Made by a program: the position numbers and the translations under genes. DNA of 64,000 bases from positions 1 to 64,000 of the forward strand of contig NZ_JACCFF010000002.1 of the NCBI RefSeq assembly GCF_013449725.1, written 5' to 3'. The notes below the pieces were generated by a model. That model worked only from the letters and a program-made list of their open reading frames with translations. It was not told the DNA's origin and did not search any database. Source of the DNA: Mycobacteroides sp. LB1. GTDB lineage: Bacteria > Actinomycetota > Actinomycetes > Mycobacteriales > Mycobacteriaceae. Within the stretch, counting starts at the first letter, position 1; the number at the start of each line of letters is the position of its first letter. Positions 31,897-41,651 of this stretch are shown here, one piece after another.

Positions 31897-32661
31897 GTGA
31901 AAAACGTGAGCAGAGCTCTGGCATGTGGTGTGTCCGCGGTCGCCGCGGCTGCTGGCATTCTTGTTGCTTTACCTGCGCTTTCGGCCGCCGATCCAGCTGC
32001 TGAAACTCCTCCCAAGATTGTCGCTTTCCCGGGCATGTCGATTGTCCAGGGGGACAGCCGTTGCACCCTCGGCTACGTCGATCCGGCATCCCGAATTGGC
32101 CTGACCGCGGGCCATTGCAATGCGACCGGTGCTGTCACCGACCTCGGCGGGAACCGTATCGGTGAGGTGCTGTTGATGAGCCGTAACCTGCCAACCGGCG
32201 GGGCCATCGGCCCCGGTGATGTGGTGTCGGACTACGAGGGCATCTCGTTTGCACCCGGAGTGGCGCTGAGCAGCATCTTGCCCAATGGGGTTGCGCTGCG
32301 GATGGCGCAGAACGCCGGGCCGGAGCCGGGGCTCCCGGTATGTCTGATGGGATCGGTGTCCGGCGAGACGTGTGGCAAGGTCGACTCGATCAACAACGGT
32401 TGGTTCACCATGACGGATGTCGGTGGGCAACACGGTGATTCGGGCGGTCCGGTGTACACCGTCACTCAGCCCGGCCAGGCGCTGCTGGTGGGTATCTACT
32501 CGCTGCGATGGGGCGGAAAGCCTGCGGCGATGTCTTGGTCGGCGATCTCGGCTCAGATGCAATCGCAGTTGGTACCCGAGATTCCGGCCGCCGGACCAGG
32601 TAATGGCGGTCCTGAGCTGCCTGCCGTGCCTGTCGCGTCGGCGGCTCCCGCGGCGTCCTAG
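31897..32661 (+). CDS. Secreted trypsin-like (S1) serine protease
   Basis: About 254 residues with a signal peptide (first ~30 residues, ending near ALSAADP) and a chymotrypsin-fold domain. The catalytic triad is visible: H73 in LTAGHC, D112 in VSDYEGISF, and S182 in GDSGGPV. Four cysteines (about 56/74 and 149/159) can form two disulfides. The C-terminal tail is Pro/Ala rich. I chose the GTG at 31897 with GAGGG upstream; the frame is open to 31861. The protein is probably exported to the envelope, with an unknown substrate. It is divergent from lprG. Confidence 0.85.
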   Translation: MKNVSRALACGVSAVAAAAGILVALPALSAADPAAETPPKIVAFPGMSIVQGDSRCTLGYVDPASRIGLTAGHCNATGAVTDLGGNRIGEVLLMSRNLPTGGAIGPGDVVSDYEGISFAPGVALSSILPNGVALRMAQNAGPEPGLPVCLMGSVSGETCGKVDSINNGWFTMTDVGGQHGDSGGPVYTVTQPGQALLVGIYSLRWGGKPAAMSWSAISAQMQSQLVPEIPAAGPGNGGPELPAVPVASAAPAAS

Positions 32662-32740
32662 GCTTCCTCGGCTCATTTTCGCATTCGCATAGAGCGCGTT
32701 GCGCTTTCCATTCTGGTACTGTGGCGCCGTTCTGGGGCCA

Positions 32741-32789
32741 TTCAGAAATTTGCTGAGCCTTCAGAAATTCCACAATGTCAACCATTGTG
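32741..32789. promoter_or_regulatory. Operator-like region upstream of metQ: direct repeat plus palindrome
   Basis: TTCAGAAATT occurs twice (32741-32750 and 32760-32769). It is followed by a perfect 7-5-7 palindrome, CACAATG TCAAC CATTGTG (32771-32789), which ends 25 nt before the metQ ATG. The stretch is clearly more A+T rich than its surroundings, so it probably contains the metNIQ control region. Confidence 0.5.
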
Positions 32790-32814
32790 ATCACGCTGAA
32801 TTTGGAAGGCTGAC

Positions 32815-33681
32815 ATGAAACGCATTGCTATTGCTCTCGCCGTACTTGCGACAGCGATGGGCGGTGTCGCGTGCTCTGCTGGCGATGGCCAAGGTGGAAA
32901 CATCGTGCGTATCGGCACAACGGAGGCCGGGAAGGAGTCCTGGGATGTCTTGGTGGATGAGGCGGGCAAGGCGGGAATCAAGCTCGTCACCACCAACTTC
33001 ACGGACTACAGCCAGCCGAACGTGGCCCTCACTCAGAAGCAGATCGATGTGAATCTATTTCAGCATCTTCGTTTCCTGGGTGAATACAACGTCGCTGACA
33101 ATGCAACGCTAACGCCGGTCGGTGCCACCTATATCGTGCCACTCGGTCTCTATTCGCAGAAACACAAGGCAATCACGGATATCCCGCAGGGCGGGCAGAT
33201 CGCCATCCCCAACGATCCGCCCAATCAGGCGCGAGCTCTGTTCGTGTTGAAGGCGGCCGGGCTCATTGTGCTCAAGGGTGGACGCACGACACCGAGCACC
33301 GCCGATATCGACAAGGGGGCATCCAGGGTCACCGTCACCTTGGTAGACGCGGCGCAGACGGCGTTGTCGCTCAAGTCGATCGACGGCGCCGTCATCAACA
33401 ACACCTATCTAGCGCAATCGAATATCGATCCGAAAAGCGCGCTCTACGCCGACGATCCGGCGAGCCCGGGCGCGGAGCCATATATCAACGTCATCGTGTC
33501 GCGCGCCGAGGAGAAGGACAACCCCACGTACCAAAGGCTTGTGGAGGTCTTCCATTCCCCGGCCGTCACCGAGGCATATGCCAAGGAAAGCAAGGGAACT
33601 CAGCTCACGGTGACAAAGAGTGGCCAGGACTGCGCCGCGATCCTGGCAAGGATCGAACAGCAGATCCGTGCCGAGAAATGA
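32815..33681 (+). CDS. metQ: MetQ/NlpA-family substrate-binding lipoprotein
   Basis: A 288-residue lipoprotein whose signal peptide ends in GVAC (Cys near residue 20). The mature part has the NlpA/MetQ pattern: FTDYSQPNVALTQKQIDVNLFQH, IAIPNDPPNQARALFVL, and VINNTYLAQSNIDP. It would capture D/L-methionine or a related compound for the MetNI transporter encoded directly downstream, with a 4-nt ATGA overlap. It is the first gene of the operon, preceded by a palindrome. Confidence 0.93.
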   Translation: MKRIAIALAVLATAMGGVACSAGDGQGGNIVRIGTTEAGKESWDVLVDEAGKAGIKLVTTNFTDYSQPNVALTQKQIDVNLFQHLRFLGEYNVADNATLTPVGATYIVPLGLYSQKHKAITDIPQGGQIAIPNDPPNQARALFVLKAAGLIVLKGGRTTPSTADIDKGASRVTVTLVDAAQTALSLKSIDGAVINNTYLAQSNIDPKSALYADDPASPGAEPYINVIVSRAEEKDNPTYQRLVEVFHSPAVTEAYAKESKGTQLTVTKSGQDCAAILARIEQQIRAEK

Positions 33682-34709
33682 CCGACGAGGCGCCGCTCAT
33701 CCGGTTCGAGAACGTCACTAAGACCTTTCGGGTGGGCAAGAAGACGGTCACCGCGGTCGACGATGTGTCACTCGACATCGCGGCGGGTGAGGTATTCGCC
33801 ATGATCGGCTATTCGGGGGCGGGTAAGAGCACGCTCGCACGGCTCATCAATGGACTGGAACGGCCCACCTCTGGTCGCGTCGTGGTGGATGGCGCCGAGG
33901 TGAGTGCACTGGGGGAGCGCGCATTACGGCATCTACGTGCCGATGTCGGCATGATCTTTCAACAGTTCAACCTGTTCCGGTCCCGCACCGTCGCGGGAAA
34001 CATCGCTTATCCGCTGCGGGTAGCCGGATGGGCCGCCGAGAAGCGCAATGCGCGGGTTGCCGAGCTGCTGGAGTTCGTTGGACTGGCCGATAAGGCGAAG
34101 AGCTATCCGGATCAGCTTTCCGGTGGACAAAAGCAACGGGTGGGCATCGCTCGAGCCCTGGCGACATCACCGTCGATTCTGTTGGCCGACGAGGCCACCA
34201 GTGCCCTGGACCCCGAAACCACCGGCGACGTGTTGCGACTCCTTCGCGCAGTCAACAACGAGTTCGGGGTGACCATCGTGGTGATCACCCATGAGATGGA
34301 CGTGGTGCGCACCGTTGCCGATCGCGTCGCGGTCCTCGCCGATGGGAGGGTTGTGGAGGTGGGAAGCGTGTTCGATGTGTTCTCCACGCCGCAGAGTGAG
34401 GCCGGGAAGCGTTTCGTTGGCACGGTGCTGCAGAACACCCCGAGTGTCGAGGACGTCGCGCGAATTACCCAGCGGCACAAGGGCAGTATCGTCTCGGTCG
34501 AGATCAGCGAGGGTGTACAGATCGGCCCGGCGCTGGCACGCGCGACGGGGCTTGGGGTGCGTTTCGAGTTGGTGTACGGAGGCATCACCACCCTGCAGTC
34601 GCGCTCCTTCGGCAATCTCACGCTCGAACTCGAAGGGCCCGATGATCAAGTGGCGCAGATTATCTCTGATTTCTCCGCGGTGACGACGGTTCAGCGGGTG
34701 ACGCGGTGA
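33678..34709 (+). CDS. metN: Methionine ABC transporter ATP-binding protein
   Basis: A 343-residue ATPase. Walker A is GYSGAGKST, the signature is LSGGQKQR, Walker B is ILLADEATSALD, and VITHEMDVV is the H-loop. The C-terminal NIL domain (from about residue 265) is the methionine-sensing domain of MetN, giving trans-inhibition in E. coli. It overlaps metQ (ATGA) and metI (GTGA), so all three are coupled. Confidence 0.95.
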   Translation: MTDEAPLIRFENVTKTFRVGKKTVTAVDDVSLDIAAGEVFAMIGYSGAGKSTLARLINGLERPTSGRVVVDGAEVSALGERALRHLRADVGMIFQQFNLFRSRTVAGNIAYPLRVAGWAAEKRNARVAELLEFVGLADKAKSYPDQLSGGQKQRVGIARALATSPSILLADEATSALDPETTGDVLRLLRAVNNEFGVTIVVITHEMDVVRTVADRVAVLADGRVVEVGSVFDVFSTPQSEAGKRFVGTVLQNTPSVEDVARITQRHKGSIVSVEISEGVQIGPALARATGLGVRFELVYGGITTLQSRSFGNLTLELEGPDDQVAQIISDFSAVTTVQRVTR

Positions 34710-35368
34710 CGACGAATTGGGAGCGGTTGCGACCGCAGCTGTTCGAGGCCTTCGGTGACACGCTGTACATGGTGTCGATCACTCTGGTGGTGGGCGGCAT
34801 CATCGGGTTGGGGTTGGGAGTCCTGTTGTACACCACAAGATCTGGCGGGCTGCTGCAGAACCGGGCACTGCATGCGCTGCTCAATGTGGTGGTCAACATC
34901 GTCCGGCCCATACCGTTCGTGGTGTTGATCGCAGCCCTCGGGCCGATCACGCTCGGGGTGGTGGGGACGACGATCGGTACCACCGCCGTGGTCTTCGTGA
35001 TGATAGTCGCGGCATCGTTCGCGATCGCCCGCATTGTCGAACAGAACCTGGTGACCATCGATCCCGGGGTCATCGAGGCCGCGCGTGCCGTCGGTGCAGG
35101 CCCGCTGCGCATCATCACGACGCTATTGGTGCCAGAGGCGTTGGGGCCGTTGATCCTCGGATACACGTTTGTGCTCATCGGCATCGTCGACATGTCCGCG
35201 ATGGCGGGTTTGGTGGGCGGCGGTGGCCTAGGCGACTTCGCGATCGTGCAGGGCTACCAGCGCTTCAATTGGCAGGTGACGATCGTGTCAACCGTCATCA
35301 TCATCGCGCTGGTCCAAGCGGCCCAGTTCTTCGGAAACTATCTGGCGCGCAAGGCGCTTCGGCGATAG
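34706..35368 (+). CDS. metI: Methionine ABC transporter permease
   Basis: A 220-residue integral membrane permease with about five helices. The coupling-loop EAA region reads IEAARAVGAGPLRIITTLLVPEA and is typical of MetI. It starts with GTG overlapping the metN stop. Its stop abuts the stop of the convergent Pro-rich protein gene with no gap. Confidence 0.95.
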   Translation: MTTNWERLRPQLFEAFGDTLYMVSITLVVGGIIGLGLGVLLYTTRSGGLLQNRALHALLNVVVNIVRPIPFVVLIAALGPITLGVVGTTIGTTAVVFVMIVAASFAIARIVEQNLVTIDPGVIEAARAVGAGPLRIITTLLVPEALGPLILGYTFVLIGIVDMSAMAGLVGGGGLGDFAIVQGYQRFNWQVTIVSTVIIIALVQAAQFFGNYLARKALRR

Positions 35369-36091
35369 TTACGCGGGGGGTGTCGGTACGGGCGGTGCTG
35401 CCGGCGCAGGGGGTGCGCCGGGTGTGGGAGGAGCGCCCTCGGGTGCCTCGGGCGGGGTCCAGTGCCACTGATCCGGGGCCGGTCCCTGCGAGTCATCACC
35501 CAGGCCGGGGATGCGTGTGCCGGGAGGTGGGGCGGTACCAGGCAACGGCTGGTTAAGCGATTCCTTGGTTCCTCGCCCTACGATGCCACCTCGCCATTGG
35601 CCGTCCTGAACACCGCGCACGAGCCGCCCCAGGTAGTCGCCGCCCGAGATATCGGCGCTCTCTTCTCCGGGGTTGACCCCATAGATCTCGCCCTTGCCGG
35701 GCTCTGCGGGCTTGAGGTTCTGCGGCAACAGGTACTGGTTGTTCAGCGCCCTGGTGTTCGGAGCGATGACGGGAGCATTGGCCGCCGGTGCCGCCGGTAC
35801 CGGGTTCTGGCCAATCAGGTTGGGGTTACCCACGATGGCGAGGTTGCCGGGTAAGCCGCCGATACCCTGCTCGGTTCCGGACAGAGCGAGTGGATTGCCG
35901 ATTTGCGATGCCGGCGGTGGTTCCGGCGGGCCGGGCGGACCCGGCGGGGGAGGTGCGGCCGCGGGCACCGGCGCCGGGTCTGGTTCCCCGGGATCGGCGG
36001 CGGCGGTGGCCGCCGAGGCGAGCAGCGCACTGGCGGCAAGGGCCGCAGCCACCCCGATCTTCACGATGGACGGACGATCGGGGTTCCTCAT
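35369..36091 (-). CDS. Exported proline-rich protein of unknown function
   Basis: A 240-residue protein with a signal peptide (first ~32 residues, ending in ATAAADPG). Pro/Ala/Gly-rich segments at both ends (residues about 35-62 and 205-240) flank a central part rich in Asn, Gln and Gly (about 63-195). No domain is recognised. It lies 43 nt downstream of an MspA-like porin gene on the same strand, so the three may form one transcript. Proline-rich ends suggest an extended cell-wall-spanning shape (inference). Confidence 0.8.
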   Translation of the reverse strand: MRNPDRPSIVKIGVAAALAASALLASAATAAADPGEPDPAPVPAAAPPPPGPPGPPEPPPASQIGNPLALSGTEQGIGGLPGNLAIVGNPNLIGQNPVPAAPAANAPVIAPNTRALNNQYLLPQNLKPAEPGKGEIYGVNPGEESADISGGDYLGRLVRGVQDGQWRGGIVGRGTKESLNQPLPGTAPPPGTRIPGLGDDSQGPAPDQWHWTPPEAPEGAPPTPGAPPAPAAPPVPTPPA

Positions 36092-36134
36092 GGCTGCGTC
36101 TCCTCTTGTACTGAATGCGGTTCGGACGGTCTAG

Positions 36135-36815
36135 CTAGACGGTCTTCGTGACGCCGTAGTAGGCGACGATATCGTCGTTGTCCTTCGACGAGCTGGTCAG
36201 CACGGCGTACGAACGCAGGAACGACTGTCCGATGCAACCGTCGATCTTGATGTGCACGTCCTTGAGGGTGATACGCGCTTCGCTGCCCTTGTACTTCTTC
36301 TTGTCGACCGAGACGTTGATGACCTCACCGGGCTGGGGGTGCACCTCGATCTGGCCCTGGATGGGCATACCGACGCTGGTGAGACCTGCGGTGCCGAGGC
36401 CGGCAGTAAGACTGATCGAGCCATTCAGCTTGACGGTGTTCAGGCTGATGCCGCAACCAATCTGGTAGCCGGCTTCTAGGGTTCCACCGGACAGCTTGCT
36501 GCTGCCGCCCTTCGCCGAGCCGGTGAACGTGCCACCGGCGAGGTATTCGCGGGACGAGGCGGCGGTGGTCAGCGGCGGGATGGGCAGCTGGGTCTCATCC
36601 TTGGCGCCCACGCTGAGTACCCAGCCGTCGGGGGTCTTAACGGTGCCCGGGTCCTCGGAGCCCACAACGCCGTTGTCGGGCGGCGGGCCGTCTGCGGGCG
36701 GCGGGGCGTCTGCCACGGGCTGCACGGGTGGTGGGTCGTCTGGGTCCGCCAGAGCGAGCGGCGCCGATGCGGCGAGTGCGCACGCGGCGGTCAGGGTGAC
36801 GAGACTCTTGAACAT
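36135..36815 (-). CDS. MspA-family porin-like protein (downstream copy)
   Basis: About 226 residues with a signal peptide (MFKSLVTLTAACALAASAP, cleaved near LALADP). An acidic Pro-rich N-terminal linker of about 35 residues is followed by an MspA-like domain: SREYLAGGTF and GGTLEAGYQIGCGI match TLELGYQIG of MspA. Two Cys (in QIGCGI and DGCIGQ) could form a disulfide. I chose the ATG at 36815 on the basis of the signal peptide; the frame is open upstream. It may be a porin or a periplasmic/outer-membrane relative, since the acidic Pro linker is not in MspA. It is a tandem duplicate of the next gene. Confidence 0.85.
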   Translation of the reverse strand: MFKSLVTLTAACALAASAPLALADPDDPPPVQPVADAPPPADGPPPDNGVVGSEDPGTVKTPDGWVLSVGAKDETQLPIPPLTTAASSREYLAGGTFTGSAKGGSSKLSGGTLEAGYQIGCGISLNTVKLNGSISLTAGLGTAGLTSVGMPIQGQIEVHPQPGEVINVSVDKKKYKGSEARITLKDVHIKIDGCIGQSFLRSYAVLTSSSKDNDDIVAYYGVTKTV

Positions 36816-36877
36816 GGGAGTGAGGCCTCTCGTGGTCTTTGGCATTGGGGTGGCTGTAAGCGCGTGGGGCATCGACG

Positions 36878-37555
36878 TCAGACGGCCTTGGTGATACCCA
36901 TGTAGGTGACCACGTCATCGGTGTTTTCCGTTGAGCTGGTGAAGGTTGCGTATGACCGGATGAAGGACTGACCGACGCAGCCGTCGATCTTGATACGGAA
37001 ACCGGTGATGGTGGTGCGCGAGGTGGTGCCCTCGAAGGTCTTCTTGTTGACCGGAACGATGGTCACGGTACCGGGCTTCAGGCCGACCTTGATCTGGCCG
37101 ATGACGCTGGCGCTGGCGGTGGGGACGCCCGCCATGCTGAGCGAGGGGGAGATGCCGACGCCGCCCATGAGCTCCACGGGACCACCGGTGATACCGCAGC
37201 CGATCTGGTACCCGGCCTCCAGCGTTCCACCGGCCAGCTTGGTCTTACCCGAACCCTTCACCCCACCGATGAACGTGCCACCGACGATGTACTCGCGTGA
37301 GGACAGCGCGGTGGTCAGCGGGGCGACCGGCAGCAGGCTTTCGTCCTTAGCAGCGACGGCGAGGATCCAGCCGTCCGGAGTGGGCAAGGTACCCGGCTCT
37401 GCCGATGGCATCGCGCCAGTGTCGACGGGAGGGGGCGGCGGTGCGTCGGCCACCGGCTGGACTGGGGCCGGATCATCACCGGGTTCTGCTAGGGCGAGGG
37501 GCGCCGAAGCAGTAAGCGCGCAGACTGCAGTCAGAGTGATAAGACTTTTCAGCAT
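36878..37555 (-). CDS. MspA-family porin-like protein (upstream copy)
   Basis: About 225 residues and clearly paralogous to the downstream copy: signal peptide MLKSLITLTAVCALTASAP, acidic Pro-rich linker, SREYIVGGTF, GGTLEAGYQIGCGI, IDGCVGQSFIRSYA, and the same two Cys. MspA-type proteins form octameric outer-membrane pores in mycobacteria. I placed the start at the ATG at 37555 because it gives the signal peptide and has GAGAGG upstream. The two genes are 62 nt apart and probably co-transcribed. Confidence 0.85.
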   Translation of the reverse strand: MLKSLITLTAVCALTASAPLALAEPGDDPAPVQPVADAPPPPPVDTGAMPSAEPGTLPTPDGWILAVAAKDESLLPVAPLTTALSSREYIVGGTFIGGVKGSGKTKLAGGTLEAGYQIGCGITGGPVELMGGVGISPSLSMAGVPTASASVIGQIKVGLKPGTVTIVPVNKKTFEGTTSRTTITGFRIKIDGCVGQSFIRSYATFTSSTENTDDVVTYMGITKAV

Positions 37556-38004
37556 GGTGCGGTAGCGCCTCTCAATTGTTGGTGATGTCCGTGACTTCTG
37601 TGAGGAAGCTGTCCCGACGAATGTTGGGGGTGCTGTGTTTCCAAAGGGTGAATGGACGGACAACAGTTATCGCCCAATGTCTATCCATTTCGTACGTCGG
37701 TACACACCGTTCCAACCGCGCTGATTTGAATCATGAAATGCCTCCTGCCTCGGTGATTGTGACGAAAACCACTCATGTCGTTACCGCGTCGTCAAGACGG
37801 TCTTGGCCTACCGGGTAGGGGTATCCAGCACACTTTTCAACGGTCAGTCGAATTCGCTTCGTATACCAGTTGTTCAACGGTCGTTCAGACTCGTGACAAT
37901 TCCGCAACTCACTATCAGGTATTGGTGCTGTCACAACGCGACGCCGTATGGAATTACCGGTACGGTCACGGCCGAACAGCACCAGAGAATCTGGAGAGGA
38001 ATCG
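37556..38004. other. 449-nt divergent intergenic region with direct repeat and palindrome
   Basis: It separates the MspA-like operon (minus) from a secreted-protein gene (plus) and is richer in A+T than its flanks. It contains a direct repeat TTCAACGGTC (37836-37845 and 37873-37882, period 37) and a palindrome CCTAC CGG GTAGG (37807-37819). No gene is convincing; it probably carries two divergent promoters. Confidence 0.5.
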
Positions 38005-38574
38005 ATGAGGCCATTACATCTCTGTCGGAAGGCGGCGGTGCCGTCGCTGCTGGCGATCGGCATGGGGTTGGCAACACTTCCCGTGGCATACGCCGAGCCA
38101 GATGGCCAAGATCAAGTGGAACAGCCGGCGGTTCAGCAGACCGTTCAGGCGCCCGGCCCCGCCGTAGTATCCGCACCCGCGCCGACCTCGGATGGCGCCA
38201 CCCCGGCGGCCATTGAGGCGTGCGCGAAGTTCGCGACGGCGCTCGACTACGCGTCCACGAACTACTCCGACTTCGCCAACAACCTGGCGGGTATGGAAGG
38301 CAACTACAGCGACGCCTACGTGTCGTCCAGCAATGGAACGGGCCGGAGCGCGCTGCGGGAGGCGGCCGAATTCGCGAATGAGGCCGCCAACACGCCGGAT
38401 CTGGACCCGGCGATCGCCGATCCGATCCGCTCCTGGGCGACGAACGCGAACAAGCTGATGATCCTCATGGGAGTCCGGGCCCCGGTCGATGGTGTGAACG
38501 GGAAGGCCAATGACCTCAACGCCGACGCGGAGAAGGCCCAGATGGCCTGTGCCCAGGCGGGTACGCACGCCTAG
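38005..38574 (+). CDS. Exported protein of unknown function, helical
   Basis: A 189-residue protein. It has a signal peptide (about 32 residues, ending VAYAEPDG) and a Gln/Val/Pro-rich linker, then a helical domain starting AAIEACAKFATALDYASTNY with one Cys at each end of the domain (CAKF and MACAQ). The pattern resembles small secreted mycobacterial proteins of the Rv-hypothetical type. The ATG at 38005 is preceded by a strong GGAGAGGA. It is divergent from the MspA-like pair and 30 nt upstream of ribE. Confidence 0.82.
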   Translation: MRPLHLCRKAAVPSLLAIGMGLATLPVAYAEPDGQDQVEQPAVQQTVQAPGPAVVSAPAPTSDGATPAAIEACAKFATALDYASTNYSDFANNLAGMEGNYSDAYVSSSNGTGRSALREAAEFANEAANTPDLDPAIADPIRSWATNANKLMILMGVRAPVDGVNGKANDLNADAEKAQMACAQAGTHA

Positions 38575-38603
38575 GTCCGCGTAGATAGTCCTACTCTTGT
38601 TCC

Positions 38604-39200
38604 ATGTTCACCGGAATCGTTGAGGAGCTCGGCGAGATTCTGGGCAGGGAAGATCTAGGCGACGCTGCCCGTCTCACCGTGCTCGGCCCCCTGGTCGTAT
38701 CGGATGCGAAACACGGCGATTCGATCGCCGTCAACGGCGTCTGCCTGACGGTGGTCGATGTGCGACCAGGTGGGGTTTTCACCACGGATGTGATGGGAGA
38801 AACACTCTCGCGATCGAGTCTGGACAAGATCGTGACGGGCACCAGGGTCAACCTGGAACGCGCGGCGGCGGTCAACAGTCGTCTCGGCGGACACATCGTG
38901 CAAGGACATGTAGATGGCACCGGGGAGGTGCTGTCCCGCACACCGTCCGAGAACTGGGAGGTGGTGCGCATATCACTGCCGGGATCGGTGGCCAGATATG
39001 TCGTTGAAAAGGGCTCGATCACCGTGGACGGGGTGTCGCTGACGGTATCGGGATTGGGCCAGGACTGGTTCGAGGTGTCGCTGATTCCCACCACACTGGG
39101 ACTGACGACGCTCGGATCGGCGACGGTGGGGACGACGATCAATCTCGAGGTGGATGTCATCGCCAAGTACGTCGAACGCCTGCTCGAGCACCGTTCTTAG
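38604..39200 (+). CDS. ribE: Riboflavin synthase alpha subunit
   Basis: A 198-residue enzyme with two lumazine-binding repeats: MFTGIVEELGEI at the N-terminus, SIAVNGVCLTVVDV, and the second repeat near GSITVDGVSLTVSGL. It dismutates dimethyl-ribityllumazine to riboflavin. It is called ribC in M. tuberculosis. It is 94 nt upstream of ribBA and in the same direction. Confidence 0.95.
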   Translation: MFTGIVEELGEILGREDLGDAARLTVLGPLVVSDAKHGDSIAVNGVCLTVVDVRPGGVFTTDVMGETLSRSSLDKIVTGTRVNLERAAAVNSRLGGHIVQGHVDGTGEVLSRTPSENWEVVRISLPGSVARYVVEKGSITVDGVSLTVSGLGQDWFEVSLIPTTLGLTTLGSATVGTTINLEVDVIAKYVERLLEHRS

Positions 39201-39294
39201 CTTCTGATTCCGCTGGGTGAGCAGCGCTCGAATCATTGAATTCCCGGTGGTTCATAATTGAGTTGCCCACACGCCCCTAACGAGAGTGGTCCCC

Positions 39295-41027
<1,733 letters not shown>

Positions 41028-41030
41028 TGC

Positions 41031-41489
41031 ATGGCCGACTCTGACTGGGACATCGTCCTGAAACCTCACTTATCGCCGTACTTCGTATACGCGGCCGCCT
41101 TCGTCATCGCCGTCGCGCATATCGCGGTGGGTGTGCTGCTCAAAATCTCGCCCAACAGCGGGGTGATATTCAAGACCTCGGATCAGATTGGTATTGCCCT
41201 GGTCGGCATTGTCATCGCGTGCGTCGTCCTGATGTTCGCCCGCCCGCGGGTGCGCGCGGGTGCGGCAGGTATCGAGGTGCGCAATGTGCTTGGCCCCAAA
41301 CTCATTCCGTGGTCCGAGGTGGTGGGAGTGTCGTTTCCTTCGGGTGCGCAATGGGCGCGGCTGGATCTGGAGGACTACGAGTATGAGCCACTGATGGCGA
41401 TCCAGACGGTCGACAAGCAGCGGGCCGTCGACGCGATGGACGCACTCAGGGCAGTGTTGGGCAAGTACGCGGACCAAGCAACGGCCTAA
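41031..41489 (+). CDS. PH-domain membrane protein (Rv1417-like)
   Basis: A 152-residue protein with two transmembrane helices (about residues 16-37 and 52-71), then a bacterial PH-like domain (RVRAGAAGIEVRNVLGPKLIPW ... QTVDKQRAVDAMDALRAVL). The position after ribH is kept in M. tuberculosis (Rv1417). It starts 3 nt after ribH, so it is probably in the rib operon. Function is unknown; it recalls the pyr-operon protein at 4408-4905. Confidence 0.85.
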   Translation: MADSDWDIVLKPHLSPYFVYAAAFVIAVAHIAVGVLLKISPNSGVIFKTSDQIGIALVGIVIACVVLMFARPRVRAGAAGIEVRNVLGPKLIPWSEVVGVSFPSGAQWARLDLEDYEYEPLMAIQTVDKQRAVDAMDALRAVLGKYADQATA

Positions 41490-41552
41490 TCGGCACGGCG
41501 GGCCTCCGGCTGGGCCATCGCGACCGTGATGTGCAGCCTTGATGCAACCTTT

Positions 41553-41573
41553 GTGGCGATAACGTGCCGCCAC
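41553..41573. promoter_or_regulatory. Inverted repeat in the acs leader
   Basis: GTGGCG and CGCCAC flank a 9-nt centre. It is about 80 nt upstream of the acs start. A half-site TGCAAC (41543-41548), also found in the exaC palindrome, lies immediately upstream. Confidence 0.35.
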
Positions 41574-41651
41574 CAACGACATAATCCGCGGGCCGCCGCC
41601 ATGGCGATTCCTGCCGGGTGCTGTCAACGAGGCGACACTCAAGGAGAACCG

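Noticed and set aside
39201..39294. FMN riboswitch upstream of ribBA
   Set aside because: The gap is only 94 nt and lacks the conserved RFN element segments.
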